Below, one piece after another: positions 25,020 through 36,941 of a stretch of DNA of 64,000 nucleotides. The position numbers and the translations under genes were made by a program. The DNA lies in the NCBI RefSeq assembly GCF_018881815.1, contig NZ_JACVPP010000001.1, positions 335,352 to 399,351 of the forward strand. The letters run 5' to 3'. Position 1 is the stretch's first letter, and each line of letters begins with the position of its first letter. Origin of the DNA: Polynucleobacter sp. MWH-HuK1 (lineage in GTDB: Bacteria; Pseudomonadota; Gammaproteobacteria; Burkholderiales; Burkholderiaceae). The notes under the pieces are model-generated. The model worked only from the letters and a program-made list of their open reading frames with translations, was not told the DNA's origin and did not search any database.

Positions 25020-26934
25020 GCGCTTCTTGAGTGCGCCCCAAGCCCTTTTTTAGGTGCACCAACAAAAGGGAAAGGGCTGCGGGAGTCACTCCTGAAATAC
25101 GACCAGCTTGACCCAATGTTTCGGGTTTATGCAAGTTGAGCTTTTGTTGTACCTCTTTGGATAAACCAATAACCTGCGAATAATCGAGCGATTCCGGAAG
25201 AGGAAATGTCTCATTGTGCTCTTGGCGAGCAATTTCAGTCGCTTGACGCTCGATATAGCCCTGATACTTCACAGAAATCTCTACTTGGTCGCTTATTTGA
25301 GCAGCCAACCCAAGATCTTCATCCAAAGATTCTGGGGCCCACATTCCATCGCCTAGGGCAGTAATTGCCTCATAAGTAATTCCTGGGCGCCTTAAAAGCT
25401 CAGCCAAACTACATTCATGGGAAAGGTCTTGTCCCAATAATTGGGAAACAAAGGGGGCAGCCTCGCTCTTAGGGCCCACCCAAATATTTTGCAAACGAGA
25501 TGTTTCACGTGAAACAGCCTCCTGTTTTCTACAAAACACTTCCCAGCGATGGTTGTCAACCAAGCCCATCTCGCGCCCAATAGCAGTCAAACGCATATCA
25601 GCGTTATCTTCCCGTAAGCTCAAGCGATATTCGGCACGGCTTGTAAACATGCGATACGGCTCCTGAACACCACGAGTGATTAGATCATCGACCAAAACAC
25701 CTATGTAAGACTCGCTTCGCTTAGGCAGCCAAGGCTCTTTGCCTTTAGCAGCTAAACCAGCGTTGATACCAGCCAACATGCCCTGCGCAGCAGCCTCTTC
25801 ATAACCCGTGGTGCCGTTAATCTGGCCCGCAAAGTAAAGGCCGCCAATAACCCTAGTCTCTAAACTATGGCGCAATTGGCGCGGATCAAAGAAGTCATAC
25901 TCAATGGCATAGCCGGGACGCACAATCACCGCAGACTCCATCCCCCGAATGCTTCTAACCAAATCCCACTGCACATCAAAAGGCAAACTAGTCGAGATTC
26001 CGTTTGGATAAAACTCGTTAGTTGTAAGGCCCTCAGGCTCGAGGAATATCTGATGACTGTTTCGAGAGGCAAAGCGGTGAATCTTGTCTTCGATAGAGGG
26101 GCAGTAGCGCGGTCCAACACCCTCAATCACCCCGGTATACATTGGTGAACGGTCTAAACCACTGCGAATAATGTCGTGAGTTCTCTCATTCGTATGGGAA
26201 ATCCAGCAAGGGGCCTGTTTGGGATGCTGCTCGGGACGACCCAAATACGAAAACACTGGAACAGGGTCTAAATCCCCAGGTTGCTCCAACATTACCGAGA
26301 AATCAATCGTTCTGCCATCAATGCGGGGCGGGGTACCGGTTTTAAGTCTGCCCTGAGGAAGCTTTAACTCTTTTAACCTCGCAGACAAAGAAACTGCTGC
26401 CGGATCACCAGCGCGACCACCAGCATAATTATTTAATCCAACGTGGATCTTTCCATCCAAAAAGGTGCCCGCTGTAAGCACTACCTTTTTAGCCATAAAC
26501 TCCAGGCCCATTTGGGTAACAACACCCTGCACATCATCGCCGTTTACCAACAGGTCATCAACCGCGGCCTGAAATAGGCTTAAATTAGGCTGGTTTTCTA
26601 AACGACGGCGAATTGCCGCCTTATATAGAACGCGATCGCCCTGGGCGCGGGTAGCCCGCACGGCAGGTCCTTTGCTTGAATTAAGGATTCGAAACTGAAT
26701 GCCGGCCTCGTCAGTGGCAGCAGCCATTGCGCCACCCATCGCATCAATTTCTTTTACTAGGTGGCCTTTACCAATCCCGCCAATGGAGGGGTTGCAGCTC
26801 ATTGCGCCTAGGTTTTCGATACTATGGGTAATAAGAAGCGTATCGCAACCCATGCGTGCTGAGGCAAGGGCAGCCTCAGTCCCAGCGTGACCGCCGCCAA
26901 CCACAATGACATCGAAATTTTTGGAATAACGCAT
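25012..26934 (-). CDS. mnmG: tRNA uridine-34 cmnm5 synthesis enzyme MnmG (GidA)
   Basis: The 640-residue flavoprotein starts with [12 protein letters not shown] (11-22), the FAD-binding loop. It has the signatures [12 protein letters not shown] (about 270) and [13 protein letters not shown] (about 370). With MnmE, also in this window, it adds carboxymethylaminomethyl groups to U34 of certain tRNAs. One parS site lies inside the gene (25501-25516). Another overlaps its likely promoter. Confidence 0.98.
   Translation of the reverse strand: MRYSKNFDVIVVGGGHAGTEAALASARMGCDTLLITHSIENLGAMSCNPSIGGIGKGHLVKEIDAMGGAMAAATDEAGIQFRILNSSKGPAVRATRAQGDRVLYKAAIRRRLENQPNLSLFQAAVDDLLVNGDDVQGVVTQMGLEFMAKKVVLTAGTFLDGKIHVGLNNYAGGRAGDPAAVSLSARLKELKLPQGRLKTGTPPRIDGRTIDFSVMLEQPGDLDPVPVFSYLGRPEQHPKQAPCWISHTNERTHDIIRSGLDRSPMYTGVIEGVGPRYCPSIEDKIHRFASRNSHQIFLEPEGLTTNEFYPNGISTSLPFDVQWDLVRSIRGMESAVIVRPGYAIEYDFFDPRQLRHSLETRVIGGLYFAGQINGTTGYEEAAAQGMLAGINAGLAAKGKEPWLPKRSESYIGVLVDDLITRGVQEPYRMFTSRAEYRLSLREDNADMRLTAIGREMGLVDNHRWEVFCRKQEAVSRETSRLQNIWVGPKSEAAPFVSQLLGQDLSHECSLAELLRRPGITYEAITALGDGMWAPESLDEDLGLAAQISDQVEISVKYQGYIERQATEIARQEHNETFPLPESLDYSQVIGLSKEVQQKLNLHKPETLGQAGRISGVTPAALSLLLVHLKKGLGRTQEAHE
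25501..25516. promoter_or_regulatory. parS site inside mnmG
   Basis: TGTTTCACGTGAAACA is a perfect 16-bp palindrome identical to the bacterial parS consensus. It is read in frame as part of VSRET in MnmG, so both protein and site are preserved. ParB is encoded 2 kb away. Confidence 0.95.
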
Positions 26935-26957
26935 GATTTGCCTCAGATAGGGCGATG

Positions 26958-26986
26958 ATCATAGCATTTTGTTTGTTTCACGTGAA
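26958..26986 (-). promoter_or_regulatory. Putative mnmG promoter overlapping parS
   Basis: On the minus strand TTCACG (26986-26981), a 17-base spacer and TATGAT (26963-26958) give a plausible sigma70 promoter. It lies 24 bp before the mnmG start. The -35 hexamer lies inside the parS palindrome. Confidence 0.5.
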
Positions 26987-26989
26987 ACA
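26974..26989. promoter_or_regulatory. parS site upstream of mnmG
   Basis: This is a second perfect copy of the palindrome TGTTTCACGTGAAACA, 1473 bp from the first. It lies in the 106-bp gap between the TSUP permease gene and mnmG. It overlaps the probable -35 region of mnmG. Confidence 0.95.
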
Positions 26990-27040
26990 AAACACCACAA
27001 ATATCTAGAAAACTAAAAGGTAAATTTCTAAGTAATTGAT

Positions 27041-27790
27041 TTAATTGAAAAAATAGGCGTCCCAGGCGGACTTCAAAATTAGCACACTCACAATAAGCAG
27101 AAAAGCCTTTCTAACAAAAGTGCTGCCATGCTTAATTGCTAGACGACTTCCGAACTGGCTACCCGCAATATTGGCCGCCATCATAACCAAGCCCAAGGGC
27201 CAATTAATTTGGCCCAAGCTGGCCAGCATCAAAATAGCAGCAAAGTTTGTTGCAACATTTACCAACTTTGTTGCGGCAGATGCATGCAAAAAATCAAAGC
27301 CAAAAAACCGCACAAATCCAAACAATAAAAAACTGCCGGTTCCAGGCCCAAAGAAGCCATCATAAAAACCAATGGTTAAACCAAGAATTACCCCCTTGGT
27401 CTGTTGAAAGCGCCCAATAATTTTTGGCGCGTGAGCCTCGCCAAGAGAGGGCTGAAACCAGGTGTACAACAACAGAAATAACAGTACAAATGGCAAAGCC
27501 TTGCGAAGTGGTTCTGCCGGAAAATTGCTTACCGCATTAGCGCCCAACAATGAACCAACAAAACCCGCAACAATTGCGGGCCCAACAACAGCCCATGGCA
27601 AAGACACATGCCGCAAATATTTACGCGCGGCATTGAGCGTTCCCCCAACTGCAGACACTTTATTGGTCGATAGCAGGGTTGCAGGGGGCGCTTCTGGATA
27701 GGCCGCAAAAAGGGCGGGAACCTGAATTAGGCCGCCCCCACCAGCCACCGCATCAACCAGGCCGGCAAAAAAAGCCATTGCTAAAAGCAA
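27041..27790 (-). CDS. TSUP family permease (TauE/SafE-like)
   Basis: The 249-residue membrane protein has the family start AFFAGLVDAVAGGGGLIQVPAL. A repeated internal GFYDGFFGPGTGSFLLF segment lies near the middle, and there are about seven to eight hydrophobic helices. TSUP proteins export or import small sulfur or organic anions; the substrate is not readable. The first codon is TTG at 27790. The frame stays open about a dozen codons upstream (encoding IEFSIYIWP) without an ATG or GTG, so the start is uncertain. It follows the liv operon on the same strand across a hairpin. Confidence 0.85.
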   Translation of the reverse strand: MLLAMAFFAGLVDAVAGGGGLIQVPALFAAYPEAPPATLLSTNKVSAVGGTLNAARKYLRHVSLPWAVVGPAIVAGFVGSLLGANAVSNFPAEPLRKALPFVLLFLLLYTWFQPSLGEAHAPKIIGRFQQTKGVILGLTIGFYDGFFGPGTGSFLLFGFVRFFGFDFLHASAATKLVNVATNFAAILMLASLGQINWPLGLVMMAANIAGSQFGSRLAIKHGSTFVRKAFLLIVSVLILKSAWDAYFFN

Positions 27791-27840
27791 TGGCCAGATA
27801 TAAATTGAAAATTCGATGAGAGTCTCTTTTAATTAAATGG

Positions 27841-27870
27841 GTGTGACGCAATTAAAAATTGACGTCACAC
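27841..27870 (-). terminator. Hairpin downstream of the liv operon
   Basis: GTGTGACG-CAATT (27841-27853) pairs with AATTG-CGTCACAC (27857-27870), a 13-bp stem with one bulged A and a 3-base loop. It lies 33 bp past the livM stop. On the minus strand it is followed by a modest T-rich stretch. It is most likely a terminator, although the near-palindrome could also be an operator. Confidence 0.6.
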
Positions 27871-27902
27871 AGAAACCAAATAATAAAAGGAAAAAACAAA
27901 AA

Positions 27903-28832
27903 TTAGTTTTTGTTTTTGAAGTGCGCAGCGATTTCACCAACAACACCGCGACGGAAGGCTAGAACGCAAATTACAAAAATAAATCCGGTGGCAATTGTGC
28001 TCCAAGAGCCAATATTAGCCAGATAGTTTTGTAAACCCACAACAATTCCTGCGCCAACCACCGGACCAAGAATGGTGCCCATTCCTCCAAGCAAAGTCAT
28101 CAATACAACTTCACCCGACATATGCCAATGAACGTCAGTGAGCGTTGCCAACTGAAACACCAAAGACTTCATCGATCCAGCAAGACCAGCTAATGCCGCA
28201 GAAATAACAAACGACATTAATTTAAATCGATCGACGTCATAACCCAAAGAAATTGCCCGCGGCTCATTCTCGCGAATAGCTTTGAGCACCTGGCCAAACG
28301 GGGAGTGAACCGCACGCATGATCAAAGCGAAGCCAAATAAGAAAACGGCCAACACAAAGTAATACATCGCCACATCATTTTTTAGGTCAATAAAGCCAAA
28401 TAATATTCCACGAGGTACGCCTTGAATACCATCCTCACCACCAGTAAAAGGCAGTTGAACGGCTAAAAAGTAAATCATTTGCGAAAGCGCCAAGGTCACC
28501 ATCGCAAAGTAAATGCCTTGCCTGCGAATCGCCAAGGAGCCGATTAAGAAACCTAGAACTCCGGAGCCAGCAACTCCCAAAATAATACCCAGCTCAGGGG
28601 AAAGGCCGGCCTCCTTACAAAAGTAAGCAGTGATGTAGGCGGCCGTTCCAAAGAATGCTGCATGACCAAAAGATAGCAGGCCTGTAAAACCCAGAAGCAA
28701 ATTAAATGCGCATGCAAACAATGCGAAACACAAAACCTTCATCGCAAACACAAGATAAATAAAATCTTGGAACGGCAATAACAGTCCAATAAGGACCAAA
28801 ATTCCGTAAAGTAATTTTGTTTTTGGGTTCAT
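27903..28832 (-). CDS. livM: Branched-chain amino acid-type ABC permease LivM
   Basis: The 309-residue membrane protein has the LivM arrangement, including NLLLGFTGLLSFGHAAFFG near residues 44-62. The EAA-like loop IRENEPRAISLGYD marks contact with the ATPase. It is the last gene of a five-gene transporter operon and starts 2 bp after livH. Confidence 0.93.
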   Translation of the reverse strand: MNPKTKLLYGILVLIGLLLPFQDFIYLVFAMKVLCFALFACAFNLLLGFTGLLSFGHAAFFGTAAYITAYFCKEAGLSPELGIILGVAGSGVLGFLIGSLAIRRQGIYFAMVTLALSQMIYFLAVQLPFTGGEDGIQGVPRGILFGFIDLKNDVAMYYFVLAVFLFGFALIMRAVHSPFGQVLKAIRENEPRAISLGYDVDRFKLMSFVISAALAGLAGSMKSLVFQLATLTDVHWHMSGEVVLMTLLGGMGTILGPVVGAGIVVGLQNYLANIGSWSTIATGFIFVICVLAFRRGVVGEIAAHFKNKN

Positions 28833-28834
28833 GC

Positions 28835-29755
28835 TTATTTCTCCCGCCCAAACAGTCCAGCAGGACGAACCAACAAAACAATTGCCATGATCACAAAAAT
28901 CACAACGCCAGAAGCTTCTGGGTAAAAGACTTTAGTAAGACCCTCAATCAAGCCCAAACCTAAACCAGTCAAAATGGCGCCCATAATGGAGCCCATGCCG
29001 CCAATGACCACCACCGCAAAAACAACGATGATGAGATTGGAGCCCATTAATGGATTTACTTGAAAAATAGGAGCAGCTAAAACACCAGCAAAACCAGCCA
29101 AGCCAACGCCATAGGCGTAAGCCAACGAAATCATTAGGGGGACATTAATACCGAAAGCCTGTAGTAATTTAGGATTTTCGGTTCCAGCACGCAAATAGGC
29201 GCCCAACTTTGTTCTTTCAATCACGTACCAGGTAGAGAAACAAACCACCAAAGAAATAATCACCACCCACACACGATACTTCGGCAAAATAATACCAAGA
29301 GACTCCAGTGGAATGGCGCCCTGCAACATCTCTGGGGCTGGATAGCTCTCACCAGAGATTCCGTACCAATGACGGAACATGCCCTCAATAATGAGCGCCA
29401 AACCAAAGGTCAGCAGAAGACCGTATAAATGGTCTAAGTGATACAGACGGCGCAGCATCGTGCGCTCAAGAATTAAACCGAAACCCGCCAAAACCAACGG
29501 GACAATAATTAAAGCAAACCAATAATTGATTGATAGTTCAGGAAAGCCAAGCCATTGGCTGATTTGAGTTAAACCAATCCAAGCAATAAATGCACCCATG
29601 GTGTACTGAGCACCATGCGCAAAATTAATGATGTTGAGAAGGCCAAAGATGATGGCCAATCCCAAACTCAATATGGCATAGAAAGAGCCATTAATAAGCC
29701 CCACCAAGAGCTGGGCTACCAGCCCTTGAGGGGTAATTCCAAGAAGTTCAAACAT
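28835..29755 (-). CDS. livH: Branched-chain amino acid-type ABC permease LivH
   Basis: The 306-residue membrane protein has LNIINFAHGAQYTMGAF, the LivH hallmark, and a GGMGSIMGAI segment near the C-terminus. With LivM it forms the inner-membrane channel. It starts 16 bp after the binding-protein gene. Confidence 0.94.
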   Translation of the reverse strand: MFELLGITPQGLVAQLLVGLINGSFYAILSLGLAIIFGLLNIINFAHGAQYTMGAFIAWIGLTQISQWLGFPELSINYWFALIIVPLVLAGFGLILERTMLRRLYHLDHLYGLLLTFGLALIIEGMFRHWYGISGESYPAPEMLQGAIPLESLGIILPKYRVWVVIISLVVCFSTWYVIERTKLGAYLRAGTENPKLLQAFGINVPLMISLAYAYGVGLAGFAGVLAAPIFQVNPLMGSNLIIVVFAVVVIGGMGSIMGAILTGLGLGLIEGLTKVFYPEASGVVIFVIMAIVLLVRPAGLFGREK

Positions 29756-29771
29756 ACTTAATAGAGATCAA

Positions 29772-31004
29772 TTACTTGTTAGTAACCAGCTTGCATCTTG
29801 ACAATGAAAGTGGTTGAGTCGCTTCGGCAGCAGGAATCACCGCCTTGACGTTGTAATAGTCCCATGGGCTCTTAGAGTCTGCCGGCTTCTTCACTTCGAG
29901 CAAATACATGTCATGCTCAAACTTGCCGTCAGCACGAATCTTGCCTTTGAAAAGACCATCGTCAATATTAGTAGACTTCAAGGCCTTCATAACAGCCTGA
30001 GTGTCATCAGTGCCAGCTTTTTGTACGGCATTTAAGTAAGCCAGAACGGATGAATAAACGCCTGCCTGAACGCTAGAAGGCATGCGCTTATGTTGCAAGA
30101 TGAAGCGTTTTGCAAAAGCACGAGTCTTGTCGTCTTTATCCCAATAGAAACCCTCTGTAAGGTACATGCCTTGAGCAGCATTCAAACCCAAAGAGTGAAC
30201 GTCAGTAATAAACATCAACAAAGGAACAACAGTTTGCTTTTTGTTAATACCAAACTCTGAAGCTTGCTTGACGCTATTAATGGTGTCTTGGCCGGCGTTT
30301 GCCAAAGCAACAACATCGGCCCCGCTAGCTTGCGCCTTCAGGAGATAGGATGAAAAGTCACTATTAGGGAAAGGATGCTTACTGGTTCCTAATACCTTCC
30401 CACCATTAGCATTAACAACATTGGTTGAATCTTTCTCTAAAGCTGCGCCGAAAGCGTAGTCAGCAGTAAGGAAGTACCAATTCTTTTTACCTTGCTTTAC
30501 AACAGCCTTAGCTGTGCCATTTGAAAGCGCATAGGTGTCATAGGTCCAATGAACGTTATTGGCAGTACACTTCTCATTGGTGATTGGCAAAGAAGCTGCG
30601 CCAGAAACCAAAGTAATCTTATTCTTTTGTTCAGCAACTTCCATTACAGCCAAAGCAACGTTAGTTGAAACCAATTCAACAATGACGTCTACACCATCTT
30701 TGTCGTACCACTCACGAGCCTTGTTTGCAGCAATATCAGCCTTGTTCTGGTGATCAGCACTAACTAACTCGATCTTCTTGCCAATTACAGTTCCATCTTT
30801 AGAAAAATCCGCAATCGCCATCTTTGCAGCAATTACAGCGCCTGGACCAGCCAAGTCAGAATAGGTTGAGGAAAGATCGGTCAACACACCAATCTTAATA
30901 ACATCGCCACTAACCTTCGGTGCGCTTTGCGCAAACACTGGGTTTGAACCAAACATGGTCGCCGCAACCAGACACGCGGTTATTTGCTTTAACTTCATTG
31001 CCAT
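29772..31004 (-). CDS. Periplasmic substrate-binding protein of the Liv-type transporter
   Basis: The 410-residue protein has a cleavable signal peptide (likely cut after PVFA, residue 25). The mature start IKIGVLTDLSSTYSDLAGPG is typical of the family. A type I periplasmic binding fold follows. The family binds leucine, other amino acids, amides or aromatic acids. The presence of Trp- and Tyr-rich stretches does not decide among these. It lies between the ATPase and permease genes, so it serves this transporter. Confidence 0.9.
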   Translation of the reverse strand: MAMKLKQITACLVAATMFGSNPVFAQSAPKVSGDVIKIGVLTDLSSTYSDLAGPGAVIAAKMAIADFSKDGTVIGKKIELVSADHQNKADIAANKAREWYDKDGVDVIVELVSTNVALAVMEVAEQKNKITLVSGAASLPITNEKCTANNVHWTYDTYALSNGTAKAVVKQGKKNWYFLTADYAFGAALEKDSTNVVNANGGKVLGTSKHPFPNSDFSSYLLKAQASGADVVALANAGQDTINSVKQASEFGINKKQTVVPLLMFITDVHSLGLNAAQGMYLTEGFYWDKDDKTRAFAKRFILQHKRMPSSVQAGVYSSVLAYLNAVQKAGTDDTQAVMKALKSTNIDDGLFKGKIRADGKFEHDMYLLEVKKPADSKSPWDYYNVKAVIPAAEATQPLSLSRCKLVTNK

Positions 31005-31020
31005 CTCCTATAGAAATCCA

Positions 31021-31725
31021 CTAAACACCAAGATACTCATTTAATAAAGCCGCTTTTTCAGCAAGCTCATTCTGATTTACAACCTCAACCACATTTCCAT
31101 GTTCAACAACATAGTGGCGATCAGCCAAAGGTGCCGCAAAACGGAAATTCTGCTCAACCAACACAATGGTGAACCCTTTACTGCGGAGGCTAGTTACAAC
31201 CTCGCCAAGCTTTTGCACAATGACTGGGGCCAAACCTTCGGTAATTTCATCAAGCAACAGAAGCTTGGCGCCCGTTCTTAAAATTCGCGCCATTGCCAAC
31301 ATTTGTTGCTCACCACCAGAAAGGCGGGTGCCGGGGCTGTTTCTTCTTTCGTATAGATTGGGGAACATTTCATAAATCTCATCCAAACCCATACCACCAG
31401 GAGCAATGTCCGGCAAAAGCAACAAATTCTCTTCGGTGCTTAAGCTTGCAAAAATCCCTCTTTCTTCCGGACAATATCCAACACCTAAGCGCGCAATCTT
31501 GTAAGTAGGCATTGCAATCGTTTGTTCGCCATAAACCTCTACAGATCCAGTTCTTTTGCTGGTTAAGCCAAGAATCGTTTTCAGAATGGTGCTTCTTCCG
31601 GCGCCGTTTCTTCCAAGCAGGGTGACAACCTCTCCATCTCGAACAGCAAAATTTACACCGTGCAAAATATGTGACTCGCCATACCAAGACTCTAGGTTTT
31701 TAACCTCCAACGCCATGGTGCTCAT
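31021..31725 (-). CDS. livF: ABC transporter ATPase LivF
   Basis: The 234-residue ATPase has the ABC signature LSGGEQQMLAMA and Walker B LLLLDEITEGLAP. The Walker A loop reads GRNGAGRST (38-46), with arginine where lysine is normal. This was checked on the minus-strand codons near 31600. Arginine variants are, to my knowledge, found in some LivF proteins, so the gene is not considered broken. It overlaps livG by 4 bases. Confidence 0.92.
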   Translation of the reverse strand: MSTMALEVKNLESWYGESHILHGVNFAVRDGEVVTLLGRNGAGRSTILKTILGLTSKRTGSVEVYGEQTIAMPTYKIARLGVGYCPEERGIFASLSTEENLLLLPDIAPGGMGLDEIYEMFPNLYERRNSPGTRLSGGEQQMLAMARILRTGAKLLLLDEITEGLAPVIVQKLGEVVTSLRSKGFTIVLVEQNFRFAAPLADRHYVVEHGNVVEVVNQNELAEKAALLNEYLGV

Positions 31726-32489
31726 AGGTTGTCTCCCCCATGGCTTCCCATATAGGCCTCAACAACCAATGGGTTGTTAGAAACCTCATGATAAGACCCT
31801 TCAGCCAAAACTGAACCCCGTTGCAACACGGTGATTCGATCTGCAATAGAAGATACAACCTTCATGTTGTGCTCAACCATGAGAATCGTCCGCCCTTTGG
31901 CAACACGATCAATTAATTCTGTTACACGCTCTACGTCTTCGTGACCCATGCCCTGGGTTGGCTCATCCAAGAGCATTAGCTCTGGCTCCATAGCCAACGT
32001 GGTTGCAATTTCAAGCGCCCTCTTGCGACCATAAGCCAAATTTAAGGTTTCTTCGTGCGCGAATTCTTCTAGCCCAACCTCATGAAGAAGCTCTAGGGCA
32101 CGCCCGTTTAAGACATTTAAAGAGTTGCCGGACTTCCAAAAATGAAACTCGGTTCCCAATCCTCGCTGCAGTGCAACACGAACATTCTCGATAACCGTTA
32201 GGTGAGGGAAAACCGCTGAAATTTGAAAAGATCGAATAACGCCGCGCCGCGCAATTTGTGCTGGAGCCTCATTGGTAATATCAAAACCATTAAATAAGAT
32301 TTGACCGCTACTAGGCTCTAAAAATTTAGTAAGCAAGTTAAAGCAGGTGGTTTTACCAGCGCCGTTCGGACCAATTAAAGCGTGAATGGTTCCCCGGGTA
32401 ACTTCCAAGTTCACATCGGTGACTGCAGAAAAGCCCTTAAAGGATTTTCCCAGTCCAATTGTTTTTAATATTGTTTCTTGCAATCTCAT
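31722..32489 (-). CDS. livG: ABC transporter ATPase LivG
   Basis: The 255-residue ATPase has a normal Walker A GPNGAGKTT (40-48). Its LivG-type signature is NLAYGRKRALEIA, and Walker B is LMLLDEPTQGM. With the unusual Walker A of LivF, this subunit may supply the more competent ATP site. It is the first gene of the operon. About 106 bp separate it from the gene upstream. Confidence 0.94.
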   Translation of the reverse strand: MRLQETILKTIGLGKSFKGFSAVTDVNLEVTRGTIHALIGPNGAGKTTCFNLLTKFLEPSSGQILFNGFDITNEAPAQIARRGVIRSFQISAVFPHLTVIENVRVALQRGLGTEFHFWKSGNSLNVLNGRALELLHEVGLEEFAHEETLNLAYGRKRALEIATTLAMEPELMLLDEPTQGMGHEDVERVTELIDRVAKGRTILMVEHNMKVVSSIADRITVLQRGSVLAEGSYHEVSNNPLVVEAYMGSHGGDNL

Positions 32490-32595
32490 ACCCTCTACCC
32501 CCTACTTGGGAGCAAGGATATGAGAATACTCCAAGATAGCTTTGCTATGTATAGCAATAACCCTAAACAACTCGGGGAAGATAGACAAAAAATGT

Positions 32596-32811
32596 TTAAG
32601 CTGTTTTTTGAAATTGTTGAATTGCAGAACAGGCCAAGTCATCAAGAACATCCACCGGGACTCGTTGGGCACCCTGCACAATCATTAATGCATACGGCTT
32701 GGCTAGTGCTGAGGCCTCAGGGCAAAGGCGCAACTCATCGCCCTCTGATGGAGATTGGCTGCGCCAATAATTAATTGCTGCCTCCAACTCTTGAATTGTT
32801 ACAAACAACAT
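32596..32811 (-). CDS. DUF3717 family small protein
   Basis: From ATG 32811 the protein is 71 residues. It contains IQELEAAINYWRSQSPS and LCPEASALAKPYALMI, which I recognise as the DUF3717 family of Burkholderiales. The function is unknown. A longer in-frame extension to 32868 would overlap the SET gene and has no family character. It starts within 8 bp of the SET gene end, suggesting coupling. Confidence 0.8.
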   Translation of the reverse strand: MLFVTIQELEAAINYWRSQSPSEGDELRLCPEASALAKPYALMIVQGAQRVPVDVLDDLACSAIQQFQKTA

Positions 32812-32818
32812 AAAATTT

Positions 32819-33313
32819 TTACTTATCTTTTGTTGCCAACATAGTGCCGCGACACTTTTTCGCACCACACCGGCACTCGTAATCTTTTTTCATTTGTTTG
32901 GTAATTTTCCCCTCGATATCTAGTGAGTAGTCATAAAACAACTCTTCACCAACCTTGAGGGCGCGCTTTGCATAAACAAACACCCTTGGCTCGCCGTCAA
33001 AAGTATCTTCACGGGTTTCGCAACTAGGCTTGCATGAATGATTGATCCAGCGGGCAGCATTGCCACCATACTTCGCATCGATAACACGACCATCCTCTAG
33101 CGAAAAGTAAAAGGTGTGGTTAGGATCCCTGGGATCATGTGGATGGCGTTTTTCGGCCAATTTCCAACTTATGCGTTCGCCCTTGTATTCGATGATTGCC
33201 TGACCTTTTTTAATTGGCTTTACAACAAAAACGCCTTTGCCGTGAATTGGTGAGGACTTAACAACAATAGAAGATCTGTCCACCTTGGGTGGTTTTAATT
33301 TTTTGTTAGCCAT
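32819..33313 (-). CDS. SET-domain protein lysine methyltransferase-like
   Basis: The 164-residue protein is a nearly bare SET domain. It has GKGVF (25-29), YKGERIS (43-49), RWINHSCKPSC (88-98) and ELFYDYS (124-130). The C-terminal post-SET cysteine motif CRCGAKKCRG lies at 147-156. These form the S-adenosylmethionine pocket, the catalytic tyrosine channel and a zinc site in eukaryotic histone methyltransferases. It probably methylates lysine on a protein; the target is unknown. It starts 3 bp upstream of the gyrB stop region and shares the dnaA-dnaN-gyrB strand. Confidence 0.9.
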   Translation of the reverse strand: MANKKLKPPKVDRSSIVVKSSPIHGKGVFVVKPIKKGQAIIEYKGERISWKLAEKRHPHDPRDPNHTFYFSLEDGRVIDAKYGGNAARWINHSCKPSCETREDTFDGEPRVFVYAKRALKVGEELFYDYSLDIEGKITKQMKKDYECRCGAKKCRGTMLATKDK

Positions 33314-33315
33314 TT

Positions 33316-35820
<2,505 letters not shown>

Positions 35821-35825
35821 CTAAG

Positions 35826-36941
35826 TTAAATACGCATTGGCATCACAACATACTTAAAACTCTCTGAGCCAGGCAGAGTAACTACAGCGCTACTATTCGC
35901 ATCACCCAAACTAATTTGAATCTTGTCATTCTTGAGGTTTGATAAAACATCAAGTAAGTAACTTACGTTAAATCCAATCTCAACCGCATCACCTGCGTAC
36001 TCAGTTTCAATCTCTTCTTGCGCCTCTTCTTGCTCAGCATTAGTTGATTGAATTGTGATGCGATTAGGGGATAAAGAGAAACGAACACCTTTAAATTTAT
36101 CGGTTGTCAAAATGGCAGCACGTTGAAGAGCAGATTGCAATGCGTCTCTACCAACCACTAACGAGTTTTTCTGTCCCTTAGGGATCACTCTTTGGAAGTC
36201 TGGGAATTTACCTTCAACCAACTTTGAGATTAGTTCAATATCACCAAAAGAAAACTTCACTTGATTTGCGGTCAAACCAATCTCAAGAGTCTCTTCAGAA
36301 TCTTCCAACAAATGCTGACACTCCAAAATTGTTTTACGCGGAATAATGATTTCTTGTTTTTGACCTGATCCAGATGGCGCCTCAGCTAACTCCATTTGCG
36401 AATACGCAAGACGATGCCCGTCTGTTGCAACAGCAACAACATCCTTACCCTCAATCACCAGCAACATACCATTCAAGTAGTAACGAATATCTTGTTGTGC
36501 CATTGAAAAGTGCACTTGACTAATTAATTGACGGAAACTCTTCTGAGACATCCTCCATGCAGCAGTAACTTCGCCAACACTTTGCATCACAGGAAACTCA
36601 GTTGCAGATAATGTTTGTAGAGAAAAGCGACTCTTACCACTCTGCACCACCATCTTATTATCTTTAAGATTTAAGGAAACCGGCCCCTCAGGTAAGGCGC
36701 GCAAAATATCCAATAATTTTCTTGCGGCAACAGTAGTTGTTACATCTTCAGAACTAACACCAAAATTGGCGTTAGTTGTAATTTGTATTTCAATATCTGT
36801 GGATATAAAAGAAACTTTTTCACCAACCTTTTTAAACAATAGATTTGCCAAAATTGGTAATGTATGTCTGCGTTCAACAATTCCACTAACAACCTGAAGA
36901 GGTTTTAGTAAGTTATCGCGTGAAGTGTTAACGAGTTGCAT
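35826..36941 (-). CDS. dnaN: DNA polymerase III beta sliding clamp
   Basis: The 371-residue protein has the three-fold clamp architecture. It starts MQLVNTSRDNLLKPLQVV and ends with the typical VVMPMRI. It tethers polymerase III to DNA. The oriC region lies directly upstream, with the A/T-rich part touching the start codon. Confidence 0.99.
   Translation of the reverse strand: MQLVNTSRDNLLKPLQVVSGIVERRHTLPILANLLFKKVGEKVSFISTDIEIQITTNANFGVSSEDVTTTVAARKLLDILRALPEGPVSLNLKDNKMVVQSGKSRFSLQTLSATEFPVMQSVGEVTAAWRMSQKSFRQLISQVHFSMAQQDIRYYLNGMLLVIEGKDVVAVATDGHRLAYSQMELAEAPSGSGQKQEIIIPRKTILECQHLLEDSEETLEIGLTANQVKFSFGDIELISKLVEGKFPDFQRVIPKGQKNSLVVGRDALQSALQRAAILTTDKFKGVRFSLSPNRITIQSTNAEQEEAQEEIETEYAGDAVEIGFNVSYLLDVLSNLKNDKIQISLGDANSSAVVTLPGSESFKYVVMPMRI

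Noticed and set aside
31021..31725. LivF as a pseudogene because of the Walker A arginine
   Set aside because: The frame is intact, all other ABC motifs are present, and the gene is coupled within an operon.
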